A DNA stretch of 64,000 bases from Candidatus Bathyarchaeota archaeon (GTDB lineage: Archaea; Thermoproteota; Bathyarchaeia; Bathyarchaeales; WUQV01): positions 1-64,000 of the forward strand of contig JAGGVF010000009.1 of NCBI GenBank assembly GCA_021158125.1. Direction: 5' to 3'. The notes beneath the pieces were generated by a model, which worked only from the letters and a program-made list of their open reading frames with translations, was not told the DNA's origin and made no database searches. A program made the position numbers and the translations under genes. Positions 17,032 through 26,234 of this stretch are shown in pieces (the first letter of the stretch is position 1; every line of letters starts with the position of its first letter).

Positions 17032-18661
17032 TGGCCTCAACCTCCTTTCCTAACTTTTCAATTTCCACTATTCTCTTGTAGAACTCTTTAGGACGGGAGT
17101 AGTATTCTGCGATTATATTTGCTACATCTTTGTAGCTTCTTATTCCTCTAACCCGCATCCAATGTAGAACTTTCTTTCGGCGTTCAATTTCTTTTATAAG
17201 CTCTTTTCTTGTTAAGCCTACATGTTCGGATATTGATGCTAACATCACGCTGTTGTTGAGTGTAGAAACGAAATCGTCCTTTGCCGGTCTCCATTTGAAG
17301 ACACTCCGGTAATCTTCGTAATCTGCAATTTCGTCTACGTATATGACTCTTCTATGGGCTCTTCTTTCACCCTTTCTTTTCTCTAGGTGAACTCTTCGGA
17401 CGGTTAGGACTATGTTCATTAGTGGGATATAGGCTGGGGCGATGTCCATGGGCTTTTGGGTAAGTCTCTTAACAGCTGAGTCTAAGTCTTCTGCGTGCAT
17501 TGTGCACATTCCACCGTGGCCAGTAGCTAATGCTTGGAAGAGAACGTAGGCTTCTTGCCCTCTTACCTCGCCTACTATTAGGATGTCTGGTCTATGCCTC
17601 ATCGAAGTTTTAACAAGGTCGAAAAGTGTTACTTCGCCTACTCCAGAGGCGCCTAAACCATAGCTTTGACGGGCGATAAGTGAAACCCAGTTTTCATGCG
17701 GCAGATTCAACTCTGCGGTTTCTTCAATTGTTATTATTTTGCTTCCGGGCTTAATTAGGCATGCAAGTGCGTTTAGCGCCGTAGTTTTTCCAGCTGCGGT
17801 GCCTCCTAGCACCATTATTGAGGCTCTGTTTTCTAGGCAAAGCCAGAAGTAGGCGGCCATTTCCTCCGAGAATGTGCCCAAGTTTATTAGGTCTATTATT
17901 GAGTATGGGTCTTCTCTGAACTTTCTTATGGTGAAGGCTGTTCCGAAAGGCGTAACTTCTCTTCTGTAGCATACTGCAAGCCTGTGCTTACCTGGAAGCG
18001 AAGCGTCAACTATTGGAAATGCTGAGCTTACGTGTTTTCCGGCCATGTGAACAAGTTTAACTACGAGGTTATCGAGTTCCTCGTCTGTATCAAACGTTAG
18101 ATTGGTTTCGATGCTTTCATATTTTCTATGCCAAACATAAACAGGCTTTTTCACTCCGTCGCATGAAATATCTTCAATGTTCGGGTCACGCATAAGTGCG
18201 TCTATATGTCCAAAACCTACGAGATCCTTCTCTGCATGGTACAAAATCTTATACCATGAAACTTCTGGAAGCCAACCTAGGCTTATACGGTACTTATCAA
18301 TAATTTTTTTGGCTTCTTCAGCGAAAAATTTCCTCGGGTCTTCAACTTCCTTTTTAGGCGGCTCTATTTCCGCAAGGAGTATGTCTAGTATTCTGTTGTA
18401 AATTGTTCTTTCAAGACTGTCAAGTTGCAGTTCGTCTAGGAAGTACTTGTACTCTCCTGTTTTGGGATTCTGGCCTATGGCTACATGTACAAACGGTTCG
18501 TAGAGCGGGTATCTCTCTACTATTTTGTATCCTCTTGGAATGAGTTTGGGAGGTGGCGGTGGAGGAGCAGCAGCTTTTGACTTCTGTTTTTTATACTTTC
18601 CGACGTTGATTTTTATTTTTAGCTTTTTGATTTTGGCGAATACCTTTCTTATATTTGGCAT
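17009..18661 (-). CDS. Type II/IV secretion ATPase (FlaI/TadA/GspE-like)
   Basis: The 550-residue motor ATPase for filament assembly. It has Walker A (GGTAAGKTT, about residue 286), an acidic IITIEETAEL segment, Walker B (PDILIVGEVRGQEA) and the TGHGGMCTMHA His box. The N-terminus carries a strongly basic stretch and a polyproline linker (AAAPPPPPPK), which may dock it to other components. ATG 18661 is supported by AGGAG eight bases upstream and a TATA box at 18693-18704; an earlier in-frame ATG at 18694 lies within the TATA region. Confidence 0.92.
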   Translation of the reverse strand: MPNIRKVFAKIKKLKIKINVGKYKKQKSKAAAPPPPPPKLIPRGYKIVERYPLYEPFVHVAIGQNPKTGEYKYFLDELQLDSLERTIYNRILDILLAEIEPPKKEVEDPRKFFAEEAKKIIDKYRISLGWLPEVSWYKILYHAEKDLVGFGHIDALMRDPNIEDISCDGVKKPVYVWHRKYESIETNLTFDTDEELDNLVVKLVHMAGKHVSSAFPIVDASLPGKHRLAVCYRREVTPFGTAFTIRKFREDPYSIIDLINLGTFSEEMAAYFWLCLENRASIMVLGGTAAGKTTALNALACLIKPGSKIITIEETAELNLPHENWVSLIARQSYGLGASGVGEVTLFDLVKTSMRHRPDILIVGEVRGQEAYVLFQALATGHGGMCTMHAEDLDSAVKRLTQKPMDIAPAYIPLMNIVLTVRRVHLEKRKGERRAHRRVIYVDEIADYEDYRSVFKWRPAKDDFVSTLNNSVMLASISEHVGLTRKELIKEIERRKKVLHWMRVRGIRSYKDVANIIAEYYSRPKEFYKRIVEIEKLGKEVEAIAPTRRS

Positions 18662-18692
18662 ATGTGTTCTCCTATTGAATAGTTGTACACGC

Positions 18693-18704
18693 ATTTATTA
18701 AATC
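18693..18704 (-). promoter_or_regulatory. TATA box of the pilus/secretion operon
   Basis: On the minus strand GATTTAATAAAT is centred about 37 bases before ATG 18661, placing the start of transcription just ahead of the AGGAG ribosome binding site. No comparable gap occurs before 9456, so this promoter could drive all seven genes. Confidence 0.5.
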
Positions 18705-18777
18705 TTATGTCTTACTAAACACTGCTCTACCTCGAAATCGAAAATTCAAAATCTAAATCAAAATAAATCAAAGCAAC

Positions 18778-21360
18778 TTAAGTTTCCTTTTCACCCAAAC
18801 TTATCTCAATTACTTTAAATCTAATCAGCAAAGCTATTACTACTACTATCACGAGAATAATCGCCATAATTATCAGCACAGTTGTCAGTGGAAATCCGCC
18901 TTGTGAAGCCCCTGCAGCTGGTAACACATCCAAATAGAGCGTTTTTTGTGCTTCCGTATAGCCGTCTTTGGACGCAACAACTGTCAGGGTGAAAGTTAGT
19001 ACAGTTTCCGTCTCCGGGGCAACGAAATTAAACGTACATGTTCCGTTAGAATTTGTATATTGTGAGAAGTTCCCGATGTCTGAGACCACTCTAACTAGTG
19101 CGTTTTGCATTGGGGTTGAATTGCAATTTACATTAACCACCAACATGACATTTTCGCCGGATACTGCTTGACTGGGAAGAACGGCTTCAAGTTCAAGTGT
19201 TCCCGGCTTCAAAGTTATTATCGTTGAAGTGTCACTTGCAGCATATCCAATCTTTGAAGCATACACAGTAATGGTCACGTTTGTCTCTTGATTAACCGGC
19301 GGCGCCACATAAGTAAATGTACAGATTCCGCTAAGGTTGGTTAAAGCTGAAGCTGAAAAGCCCCCGAATGACGCTGTAACTGTAATGTTGACGTCGGAAA
19401 CTGGTTGAGCATCGTAAGTAGCACATACAGTTATGTTCGTTGTCTTCTCGGAAATTATCACCTTAGGATAAGCATCAACTTTTAAGGTTAGAATTTTCGG
19501 CTCCACAGTAACCGTTGAATGAGAAACCCCCTCCTTATATCCTTCCTTTTCGGCAACAGCAGTTATTGTCACATTAGTTTTTTCATTAACCGCCGGTGCT
19601 GTGAAAACGAATTCGCATTTTCCTTCTAAGTCGGTAATTTTCGTCTCTGATGAAAAGTTTCCCTGATCAGCCGAAATTCTAACGTTGGCTCCTTGGATTG
19701 GTTGTCCGGCGTATGTAACATAAACTACAATGTTAACTTCTTCCTCGCTTTTCGTTGTCGATGGATAAGTTTGAACGTCAACTTTTAAAGGCGGCATAAC
19801 TTCGATGTATTTGTAGTCTGAGCCGTCGGCGTACCCCTGTTTAGATGCTGTTACGATTATCATGATGTTTGTTAGTTCTGTGATGCTTGGGGTTGTAAAT
19901 GTTGTAGTAAAGTAGCCTGTTGCGTTTGTATGGCCAGAATTGGGGCTGAAATAGCCCCCGTTTATTGACAAAAGTTTAACTGAGGCGTTTTCTATTGGGT
20001 TTGCTCCGCTTTTAACTTGAATTGTCGTTGAGACGTTCTCGAAACAGCCTGCAGCATAGGTGGAGAGGGTTAAGGAAACATCAAGTACTGGGAGTGTTTG
20101 AACGTTAATGGTGATTTGAGCAGTGTTGGTGTTTTTAGTTCCAAAGTCATCTAAAACTGTGAGCCTTGCTGTATAAGTTCCATTAGTAGAATATTTATGT
20201 CTGAAAACTGACAGCGTTGTCCATCCGCTTGTTTCACCGTCTCCAAAATCGAGATGATAGTAGTCAACTCGTCCATCATCACTTGAGTTTGTGGCGATGA
20301 ACAGAACTTCCTGATTTGGCGTAACTGTGGTTTTGTCACTTATTAACCATGCGGTTGGAGGCTTGTTTTCATAGCGGTTCGGGTGAGACAAAAATGGGAT
20401 GAAATCTATATCTGTTCCATTGCTTTCAACAGGATTTCCCTTTCCATTTGGATTTAGCGATGGATGATAAGGGCCTGCCGAGTCTCCCCAATAGTTGTAT
20501 GTTGCGTTAACGGGTTCGCTGCTGTTTGAGCGCATAGCTAGAGTGTTGCCATATAAATCATTAAAGTTGATGGAAACTCTGGATGAAGAATTTTCATAAA
20601 GTACTCCTATTTTGTTGTAAGCTATAGAATTATGCGTAATATCTAAGTCTGTTTTTCCAGAAACATAAATTCCTACATCGTTCGACATTAAATTACAATT
20701 TACAACGTGAAGATTTTCTACTTCTCCATTAATGTAGACTCCGTATTGATTGGAAGATATGGTATTGCTGTCTAGGGTTACTTGCTGGCTTGAATTTATG
20801 TTCAAGAGAATTGGAGCGACACCGTTCTTGTTTAACATTATTTTGCTGTTCTTTATTGTTAAACTGCAATCACCAATTATTTTTATGCCGTTTTCAGAGT
20901 TTTTGGTTATCTCGCAGTTTGAGATTTCTAAAGAGCTGTCCTCTATTATTATTCCGTTAACAGCGTATTCGACAGTGCAATATGCCATCTGTGAACCACT
21001 GCTAGCAATGAATTCTATTGCAACCCAATCTCCGGCTTTTGCTTCTTCTGCTGGCCTGTTTGATGTGAACGTTATCATTCTGTCTTCTGTGCCTTGCGCT
21101 ATTAGTCTTCCCGCAACATTTAGGGAGAAGTTGCCTCCAAATCTAACTTCAACTCCCGGTTCAATAGTTAATGTGACGCCGGAAGGAACTGTTATGTTAT
21201 TTATAACTATGAATGGGCTGTCTATTAAGGTCCAAACAGTGTCTTGCGTGATTACTCCTTCAACATAAGTTGCATTGGTGACTGGAAGGGAATCGGTTAG
21301 GAGCATGAACATGCTAATTAATAGGTTGATTAGCAGGAACACGACTTTCTGTTTTCTCAT
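18778..21360 (-). CDS. Large modular surface protein: beta-helix, PKD and Ig-like repeats
   Basis: An 860-residue cell-surface protein. It has a signal peptide (to about 30), a right-handed beta-helix region at about 40-300 with repeated N-x-I-turn patterns and an NYWGD turn, a PKD domain at about 340-415 (YYHLDFGDGETSGWTT), about four Ig/Invasin-like repeats of near 100 residues to about 815, each with a G-x-C/Y-x-F-T-x-T/A-P pattern, and a C-terminal membrane anchor with a basic tail. It sits just upstream of the secretion operon on the same strand and probably acts as an adhesin or shaft protein. Ligand unknown. Confidence 0.8.
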   Translation of the reverse strand: MRKQKVVFLLINLLISMFMLLTDSLPVTNATYVEGVITQDTVWTLIDSPFIVINNITVPSGVTLTIEPGVEVRFGGNFSLNVAGRLIAQGTEDRMITFTSNRPAEEAKAGDWVAIEFIASSGSQMAYCTVEYAVNGIIIEDSSLEISNCEITKNSENGIKIIGDCSLTIKNSKIMLNKNGVAPILLNINSSQQVTLDSNTISSNQYGVYINGEVENLHVVNCNLMSNDVGIYVSGKTDLDITHNSIAYNKIGVLYENSSSRVSINFNDLYGNTLAMRSNSSEPVNATYNYWGDSAGPYHPSLNPNGKGNPVESNGTDIDFIPFLSHPNRYENKPPTAWLISDKTTVTPNQEVLFIATNSSDDGRVDYYHLDFGDGETSGWTTLSVFRHKYSTNGTYTARLTVLDDFGTKNTNTAQITINVQTLPVLDVSLTLSTYAAGCFENVSTTIQVKSGANPIENASVKLLSINGGYFSPNSGHTNATGYFTTTFTTPSITELTNIMIIVTASKQGYADGSDYKYIEVMPPLKVDVQTYPSTTKSEEEVNIVVYVTYAGQPIQGANVRISADQGNFSSETKITDLEGKCEFVFTAPAVNEKTNVTITAVAEKEGYKEGVSHSTVTVEPKILTLKVDAYPKVIISEKTTNITVCATYDAQPVSDVNITVTASFGGFSASALTNLSGICTFTYVAPPVNQETNVTITVYASKIGYAASDTSTIITLKPGTLELEAVLPSQAVSGENVMLVVNVNCNSTPMQNALVRVVSDIGNFSQYTNSNGTCTFNFVAPETETVLTFTLTVVASKDGYTEAQKTLYLDVLPAAGASQGGFPLTTVLIIMAIILVIVVVIALLIRFKVIEISLGEKET

Positions 21361-21515
21361 TTACTATCATCTAAGTCAAAGGCTTAGTTGATTTCAGTTT
21401 AAGTGTTATGAATTTCAAATACGAATTGAAGTTCAGTTTAGAAAATGCCTTAAAACGAATAAAACTGAATTTCGTTTTATTTGCATGTTGTTTCTGCGGG
21501 TAAGTAGGAGTAAAG

Positions 21516-21525
21516 TTTAAATATT
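21516..21525 (+). promoter_or_regulatory. TATA box of thermosome gene
   Basis: TTTAAATATT lies about 70 bases before ATG 21587. Initiation near 21546 would give a leader of about 40 bases that contains the hairpin at 21561-21581. Confidence 0.5.
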
Positions 21526-21560
21526 GGAGTTTTTCAGCATGCATTTTGCCGGCTTCCATG

Positions 21561-21581
21561 TTCACCCAAATGGGGGGTGAA
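21561..21581 (+). promoter_or_regulatory. Hairpin that masks the thermosome ribosome binding site
   Basis: TTCACCC (21561-21567) can pair perfectly with GGGTGAA (21575-21581) across a seven-base loop. The 3' arm contains the GGGTGA Shine-Dalgarno core of the thermosome gene, so the stem would block ribosome binding until melted. Formation in vivo is an inference. Confidence 0.4.
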
Positions 21582-21586
21582 TGTGG

Positions 21587-23245
21587 ATGGCCACACCGTC
21601 CATGACGTCTACAGTTCCAGTTTTAATATTAAAAGAAGGAACAACTCGAACAACTGGGCGTGAAGCTCAAAGGAATAACATTATGGCAGCCAAGATAATA
21701 GCCGAGACTATAAAGACCACGCTTGGCCCTCGTGGAATGGACAAAATGCTGGTGAACAGCTTCGGAGACGTAACCATAACCAACGACGGCGCAACAATAA
21801 TGAAGGAATTAGATGTGCAGCATCCAGCAGCCAAAATGCTAGTTGAAGTTGCAAAAACCCAAGACAACGAAGTTGGAGACGGAACTACAACAGCCGTGGT
21901 GCTGGCTGGCGCACTGCTTGAGAGAGCTGAAGAACTGCTTGACCAGAATGTTCATCCAACAGTGATAGTTGAAGGCTTCAAAAAAGCGGCGCAAAAGGCC
22001 TACGAAGTACTAGACGGAATGGCCACAAAAGTTGACCCAGAAAATGAGGGGCTCCTAAGAGAAGTTGCTATAACGTCAATGAACAGCAAAGGAGTAACTG
22101 TTGCAAAGGAGCATTTTGCAAAACTAGCTGTAGAAGCCGTGAAGCAAATAGCCGAAAAAACTGAGGCTGGACTGAAGGCCGACATAGATTTAATAAAGAT
22201 AGTTAAGAAGCACGGTAAAAGCCTTGAGGAGACAGAACTGGTCAAGGGAGTAGTCATCGACAAGGAAGTGGCTCATCCTCAAATGCCGAAACAAGTTGAA
22301 AACGCAAAAATAGCATTGATAAACGCTAAATTAGAAATTGAAAAGACAGAATTCGACGCAAAAATCAACATTGAATCTCCAGAGCAAATGAAACTTTTCC
22401 TAGAAGAAGAGGAACGCATGCTGAAGGAAATGGTTGACAAAATAGCTGAAGTGGGTGCAAACGTGGTTTTCTGCCAAAAGGGAATCGACGACGTTGCATT
22501 GCATTTCTTGGCTAAAAAGGGAATTCTAGCAGTAAAGAATGTAAGCAGCAGCGACATGGAGAAACTAGCCAAGGCTACCGGCGGAAAAATAGTTGCAAGC
22601 ATAAAAGACCTAACTTCAGAAGCGCTAGGAGAGGCAAAACTCGTTGAAGAAATCAAAATTGGCGAAGACAAACTTGTCTATGTGAGGGAATGCAAGAACC
22701 CACGGGCAGTAACCATAGTGATAAGGGGAGGAACAGAACACGTGGTTGACGAGGCTGAACGTTCACTTCACGATGCACTCTGCGTAGTCAGAAACGCAAT
22801 AGAAGACGGAAAAATAGTTTACGGCGGCGGAGCCCCAGAAGCAGAAGTTGCAAAGCATCTACGAGAATACGCAACTAATGTTGGAGGAAGGGAACAGCTG
22901 GCAATTGAAGCTTTCGCAGAAGCAGTTGAGTCAATACCGCTAACCTTAGCTGAAAACGCCGGTCTAGACCCAATAGACATAATGGTCGAATTAAGGGCAA
23001 AACACAACGAAACCGACGGAGCCCACTACGGCATAGATGTCTTCTCAGGGAAAATCAGAGACATGCGAGAACTACGCGTTGTAGAACCATTAAGAGTTAA
23101 ACAACAAGTCATCAAATCAGCCACAGAAGCAGCATGCATGATACTCAGAATCGACGACGTTGTCGCAGCCAAAGGCATGGAGGAAAAAGAGAAAGAGAAA
23201 GGAAAAACAGAAGAAGAATCAGAAAGCAAATTCGAAGAATTCTAA
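21587..23245 (+). CDS. thsA: Thermosome subunit (group II chaperonin)
   Basis: A 552-residue ATP-dependent chaperonin that folds proteins inside a double-ring chamber. Visible signatures are [39 protein letters not shown] (ATP site) and the C-terminal [17 protein letters not shown] block, with a charged Glu/Lys tail. The length is typical. ATG 21587 (MATPSMTS) lies six bases after GGGGGTGA; the in-frame ATG at 21581 overlaps that site. A T-rich terminator follows. The subunit letter is by convention, since no second copy is visible. Confidence 0.96.
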   Translation: MATPSMTSTVPVLILKEGTTRTTGREAQRNNIMAAKIIAETIKTTLGPRGMDKMLVNSFGDVTITNDGATIMKELDVQHPAAKMLVEVAKTQDNEVGDGTTTAVVLAGALLERAEELLDQNVHPTVIVEGFKKAAQKAYEVLDGMATKVDPENEGLLREVAITSMNSKGVTVAKEHFAKLAVEAVKQIAEKTEAGLKADIDLIKIVKKHGKSLEETELVKGVVIDKEVAHPQMPKQVENAKIALINAKLEIEKTEFDAKINIESPEQMKLFLEEEERMLKEMVDKIAEVGANVVFCQKGIDDVALHFLAKKGILAVKNVSSSDMEKLAKATGGKIVASIKDLTSEALGEAKLVEEIKIGEDKLVYVRECKNPRAVTIVIRGGTEHVVDEAERSLHDALCVVRNAIEDGKIVYGGGAPEAEVAKHLREYATNVGGREQLAIEAFAEAVESIPLTLAENAGLDPIDIMVELRAKHNETDGAHYGIDVFSGKIRDMRELRVVEPLRVKQQVIKSATEAACMILRIDDVVAAKGMEEKEKEKGKTEEESESKFEEF

Positions 23246-23254
23246 AATCCCCCA

Positions 23255-23260
23255 TTTTTT
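23255..23260 (+). terminator. Oligo-T terminator after the thermosome gene
   Basis: A run of six T follows a C5 stretch nine bases after the stop codon, typical of archaeal intrinsic termination. Confidence 0.4.
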
Positions 23261-23302
23261 AAGACCGCAATCCACATTAAGTTCTAGAAAGGAGGACTGA
23301 AA

Positions 23303-23569
23303 ATGGGTAGGATAAGAACTCAAACAATAAAAAGATACGCAAAACTGCTACTGGAGAAGTTTCCGGAAAAATTTACCGACGACTTTGAATTTAACAAAAG
23401 AATGCTTGAAAAAATTGCTGAGGTAAAATCTAGAAAACTAAGAAATCAACTTGCAGGATATATAACAAGCCTTGTAGCAAGAAAGGCCAAAAAAGAGGAA
23501 AGAATAGCTGCTAAGGAAATAGAGGTTGCCATTCCGGAGAAAACGTTGCTTGTAGCTGTTGAAAAATAA
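23303..23569 (+). CDS. rps17e: 30S ribosomal protein S17e
   Basis: An 88-residue ribosomal protein of the small subunit, shared by archaea and eukaryotes. The hallmark pattern GRIRTQTIKRYAK...KFT.DFEFNKR...SRKLRNQLAGYIT is present. GGAGG at 23291-23295 lies eight bases before the ATG. The extra 20 C-terminal residues are charged and hydrophobic and slightly longer than in many homologs. It lies just downstream of the thermosome gene, past a terminator, and converges with the fumarase genes. Confidence 0.93.
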   Translation: MGRIRTQTIKRYAKLLLEKFPEKFTDDFEFNKRMLEKIAEVKSRKLRNQLAGYITSLVARKAKKEERIAAKEIEVAIPEKTLLVAVEK

Positions 23570-23580
23570 GTAGGGAAAAT

Positions 23581-24192
23581 TTATTGTATCCCTAGTTTTT
23601 CGTAAACTTTTGTTTTATTTTGTTCCATTTGTTGCCTAATGTCTTCAAATATGTTGTTTCCATGCGAGTCAATTGCGACGACAAGCGGCCCGAATTCTTC
23701 GACTTCCAGTATCCACATGGCTTCAGGAATGCCCAAATCAAACCATTCAACTTTCTTAACTTCTTTAACAACCTTTGCAGCTAAAGCTCCAGCTCCTCCA
23801 GTAAATGCTCCGTAAACGGCACCATACTTTTTCATCGCTTCGGTTGTCTTCGGGCCCATTCCACCTTTTCCGATGATTACTCTAACCTTGAAGTTTTTGA
23901 TGAACTCGTCTTCAAAAATTTCCATTCGTGTACTCGTCGTTGGCCCAGCTGAGACAAATATCCACTTGTCATCTTCCTTCTTTACTACTGGGCCGCAATG
24001 GTAGACAGCTAACCCCTCCAAATTGATTGGCAAGGGTTTTCCCTGCTTGAAGTATTCGAGGGCTCGTCTGTGAGCCTGGTCTCTAGCGGTAACCACTGTT
24101 CCAGTTATGTAAATTACGTCGTTGACCTTTAGTTTTCTAATTTCTTCTTCTGGGATGGGTGTTTTAAGATGGTAAACTGCCAAAATTTTCAC
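23581..24192 (-). CDS. fumB: Fumarate hydratase class I, beta subunit
   Basis: The 203-residue C-terminal subunit of the two-subunit, iron-sulfur class I fumarase, which interconverts fumarate and malate. Family segments DVIYITGTVVTARDQAHRR, SAGPTTSTRME, IIGKGGMG and YGAVYGAFTGGAGALAA are visible. The start is GTG 24192, one base past the alpha subunit's stop, with GGTGTGAGG in the preceding gene end as ribosome binding site. Together with the Tfr-like genes at 56-59 kb it completes a malate-fumarate-succinate segment. Confidence 0.93.
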   Translation of the reverse strand: MKILAVYHLKTPIPEEEIRKLKVNDVIYITGTVVTARDQAHRRALEYFKQGKPLPINLEGLAVYHCGPVVKKEDDKWIFVSAGPTTSTRMEIFEDEFIKNFKVRVIIGKGGMGPKTTEAMKKYGAVYGAFTGGAGALAAKVVKEVKKVEWFDLGIPEAMWILEVEEFGPLVVAIDSHGNNIFEDIRQQMEQNKTKVYEKLGIQ

Positions 24193-24193
24193 C

Positions 24194-25072
24194 TCACACC
24201 TTATGGGTTAAAATTTCATATGTCCCATCTGGGAATATTTTCGCCGTTGCCCTTCTTGCAGCCCAACATTGGAACGCTACTGCCGCCGGGTAGCTTGCCG
24301 GATGCCTATGTGCATATTCAATGTGTACGCCTAGAACAGTTGTTTTTCCACCGAGTCCCATCGGGCCTGTTCCAATCATGTTGAGTGCTTCGTAAAGTTC
24401 CTTTTCAAGTTTGGCTATTTCTGGGTCTGGATTCGGCTGGTTTAACGGCCTAAGCAAGGCTTCTTTTGCAAGTTTCATTGATATGTCCGCTCCACCGCCT
24501 AAACCGATGCCGATGATGTTCGGTGGACACGGCTTTGACCCAGCCTTTAAAACAGCGTCTACCACGAATCTTTTGAGTCCCTTTACGCCTTCACCTGGAA
24601 CAAGCATACCTGAAACGCAAACATTTTCAGAACCTCCGCCTTTCGGAAAAGCTGTTATTTCAATTTCTTCACCTGGGACTATTTTCCAGTGGATGTAGGG
24701 TATGAAACGTCCTGTATTGTCTCCGCTGTTCTTCTGAGTGAAAGGATTAACAGCGTTGGGCCTTAATGGAACTTCCTTTGTGGCCCTTATAGTTGCCTTT
24801 CGCAGGGCATCTTCAAAGAGTTCCAGCCCCTTAGCTTGGGCCCCGGCTTTTATGTAGAAAATTATTGTTCCAGTGTCTTGGCAGATGGGCGTCCTTGTCT
24901 TTTCAGCGTATTCCACGTTTTCCAGAATGGCTTGCAGCTGGGTTTTTCCAGACTCGCTTGTTTCTTGCTCGTAAGCCCTTTTTAGGGCTTCCTTAACGTC
25001 TGGAGGCAGTTCTGTTACAGCTAGCCTCAGAAGAGTAACAGCTAGATCCTCAATTTTTTCCGAAGTTATCAA
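24194..25072 (-). CDS. fumA: Fumarate hydratase class I, alpha subunit
   Basis: The 292-residue N-terminal subunit of class I fumarase, which carries the [4Fe-4S] cluster. Cluster cysteine candidates lie in RTPICQDTG, GSENVCVSGML and SKPCPPNIIGIG, each in its usual place. The start is TTG 25072, seven bases after GGAGG. It shares a transcript with the beta subunit and is divergent from radA across a 172-base promoter region. Confidence 0.94.
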   Translation of the reverse strand: MITSEKIEDLAVTLLRLAVTELPPDVKEALKRAYEQETSESGKTQLQAILENVEYAEKTRTPICQDTGTIIFYIKAGAQAKGLELFEDALRKATIRATKEVPLRPNAVNPFTQKNSGDNTGRFIPYIHWKIVPGEEIEITAFPKGGGSENVCVSGMLVPGEGVKGLKRFVVDAVLKAGSKPCPPNIIGIGLGGGADISMKLAKEALLRPLNQPNPDPEIAKLEKELYEALNMIGTGPMGLGGKTTVLGVHIEYAHRHPASYPAAVAFQCWAARRATAKIFPDGTYEILTHKV

Positions 25073-25197
25073 CTCTTAACCTCCAAATTTTTAGACTTTT
25101 AACATTGGCAAAATTCACTTATACATTTTACCGTTCTGCACCTAATAATAGTTTAACCCATCTCCCAGTAACTGCGCAAGTCCACGCACTCGTCTAA

Positions 25198-25206
25198 TTT
25201 AAATAC
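25198..25206 (+). promoter_or_regulatory. TATA box of radA
   Basis: TTTAAATAC is centred about 43 bases before ATG 25245, giving a predicted leader of about 17 bases. Confidence 0.5.
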
Positions 25207-25244
25207 TCCCTATCCAAAACTGGAAATGAAAACGGGGCATACCC

Positions 25245-26228
25245 ATGTTGGAAGAAAAAGAAGAAAAACCAACCAAAAAATACGAACTTCTAGAAGACCT
25301 CCCGGGAATAGGACCGGCTACAGCTCAAAAGCTACGAGAACTCGGTTTTCACACGGTTGAATCCTTAGCAACTGCCACAGTAAAAGAACTTGAAAAGGCC
25401 GGAATAGGTGAAAAAAAGGCCTTAGAAATAATAAAGAGGGCAAGGTCCTCTATGGCGTTATCATTCATCAGAGCCGACGAACTATTAAAAATGAGGCAAA
25501 ACGTTTTCCGACTTACAACTGGAAGCAAAGCCCTAGACAATCTTTTAGGAGGAGGACTAGAAACCCAGACAATAACAGAATTTTACGGCGAATACGGAAG
25601 TGGAAAAAGCCAGATTTGCCACCAGCTATGCGTCAACGTGCAGTTACCACACGAACGCGGAGGCCTAGACGGCGGAGCACTATATATAGACACCGAAAAC
25701 ACCTTTAGAACTGAAAGAATAGTGCAGATGGCGGAGCACTTAGGCCTAGACCCAAACGAAGTTGTCAAAAACATAATTTACGCCGAAGCCTACACTTCAG
25801 ACCACCAAATGTTCCTCCTGGAAAACGCCGACCAAGTCATCAAGGAGAATAACATTCGCCTAATAATTATAGATTCGTTGACGGCTCACTTCAGAAGTGA
25901 ATACTTGGGAAGGGAAATGCTGGCTGAAAGACAGCAAAAACTTAACAAGCATCTGCATAAGCTCATTCGTTTAGCCAGAGCCTTTAACGCTGTTGCGGTT
26001 GTAACGAATCAAGTTATGGCGAGACCTGACATATTCTTTGGAAATGCTGTTCACCCAGTAGGCGGCCACATAGTCGCTCATACAAGCCACACAAGAATAT
26101 ATTTGAGGAAAGCTGCGAAGGGCCCCACAAGAATTGCACGGCTAGTTTCGAGTCCTTACCTACCAGAGGGCGAAACAGTTTTTAAGATAACAGAGAATGG
26201 AGTTGAAGACGTAGAAGAAGAGAGATGA
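25245..26228 (+). CDS. radA: DNA repair and recombination protein RadA
   Basis: A 327-residue RecA/Rad51-family recombinase that forms filaments on single-stranded DNA and drives strand exchange. The N-terminal helix-hairpin-helix ([17 protein letters not shown]) is followed by the polymerisation motif region (SFIRADELL), Walker A (GEYGSGKS, about 115-122), Walker B (LIIIDSLTA) and the L2 loop region ([10 protein letters not shown]). The length and order are typical. A small PIP-box-like gene follows after six bases and is probably co-transcribed. Confidence 0.97.
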   Translation: MLEEKEEKPTKKYELLEDLPGIGPATAQKLRELGFHTVESLATATVKELEKAGIGEKKALEIIKRARSSMALSFIRADELLKMRQNVFRLTTGSKALDNLLGGGLETQTITEFYGEYGSGKSQICHQLCVNVQLPHERGGLDGGALYIDTENTFRTERIVQMAEHLGLDPNEVVKNIIYAEAYTSDHQMFLLENADQVIKENNIRLIIIDSLTAHFRSEYLGREMLAERQQKLNKHLHKLIRLARAFNAVAVVTNQVMARPDIFFGNAVHPVGGHIVAHTSHTRIYLRKAAKGPTRIARLVSSPYLPEGETVFKITENGVEDVEEER

Positions 26229-26234
26229 CGCTGA

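Noticed and set aside
21667-23229. Several antisense frames across the thermosome gene
   Set aside because: They are Ser/Thr/Ala-rich mirror frames of a highly conserved coding region and lack any promoter or ribosome binding site.
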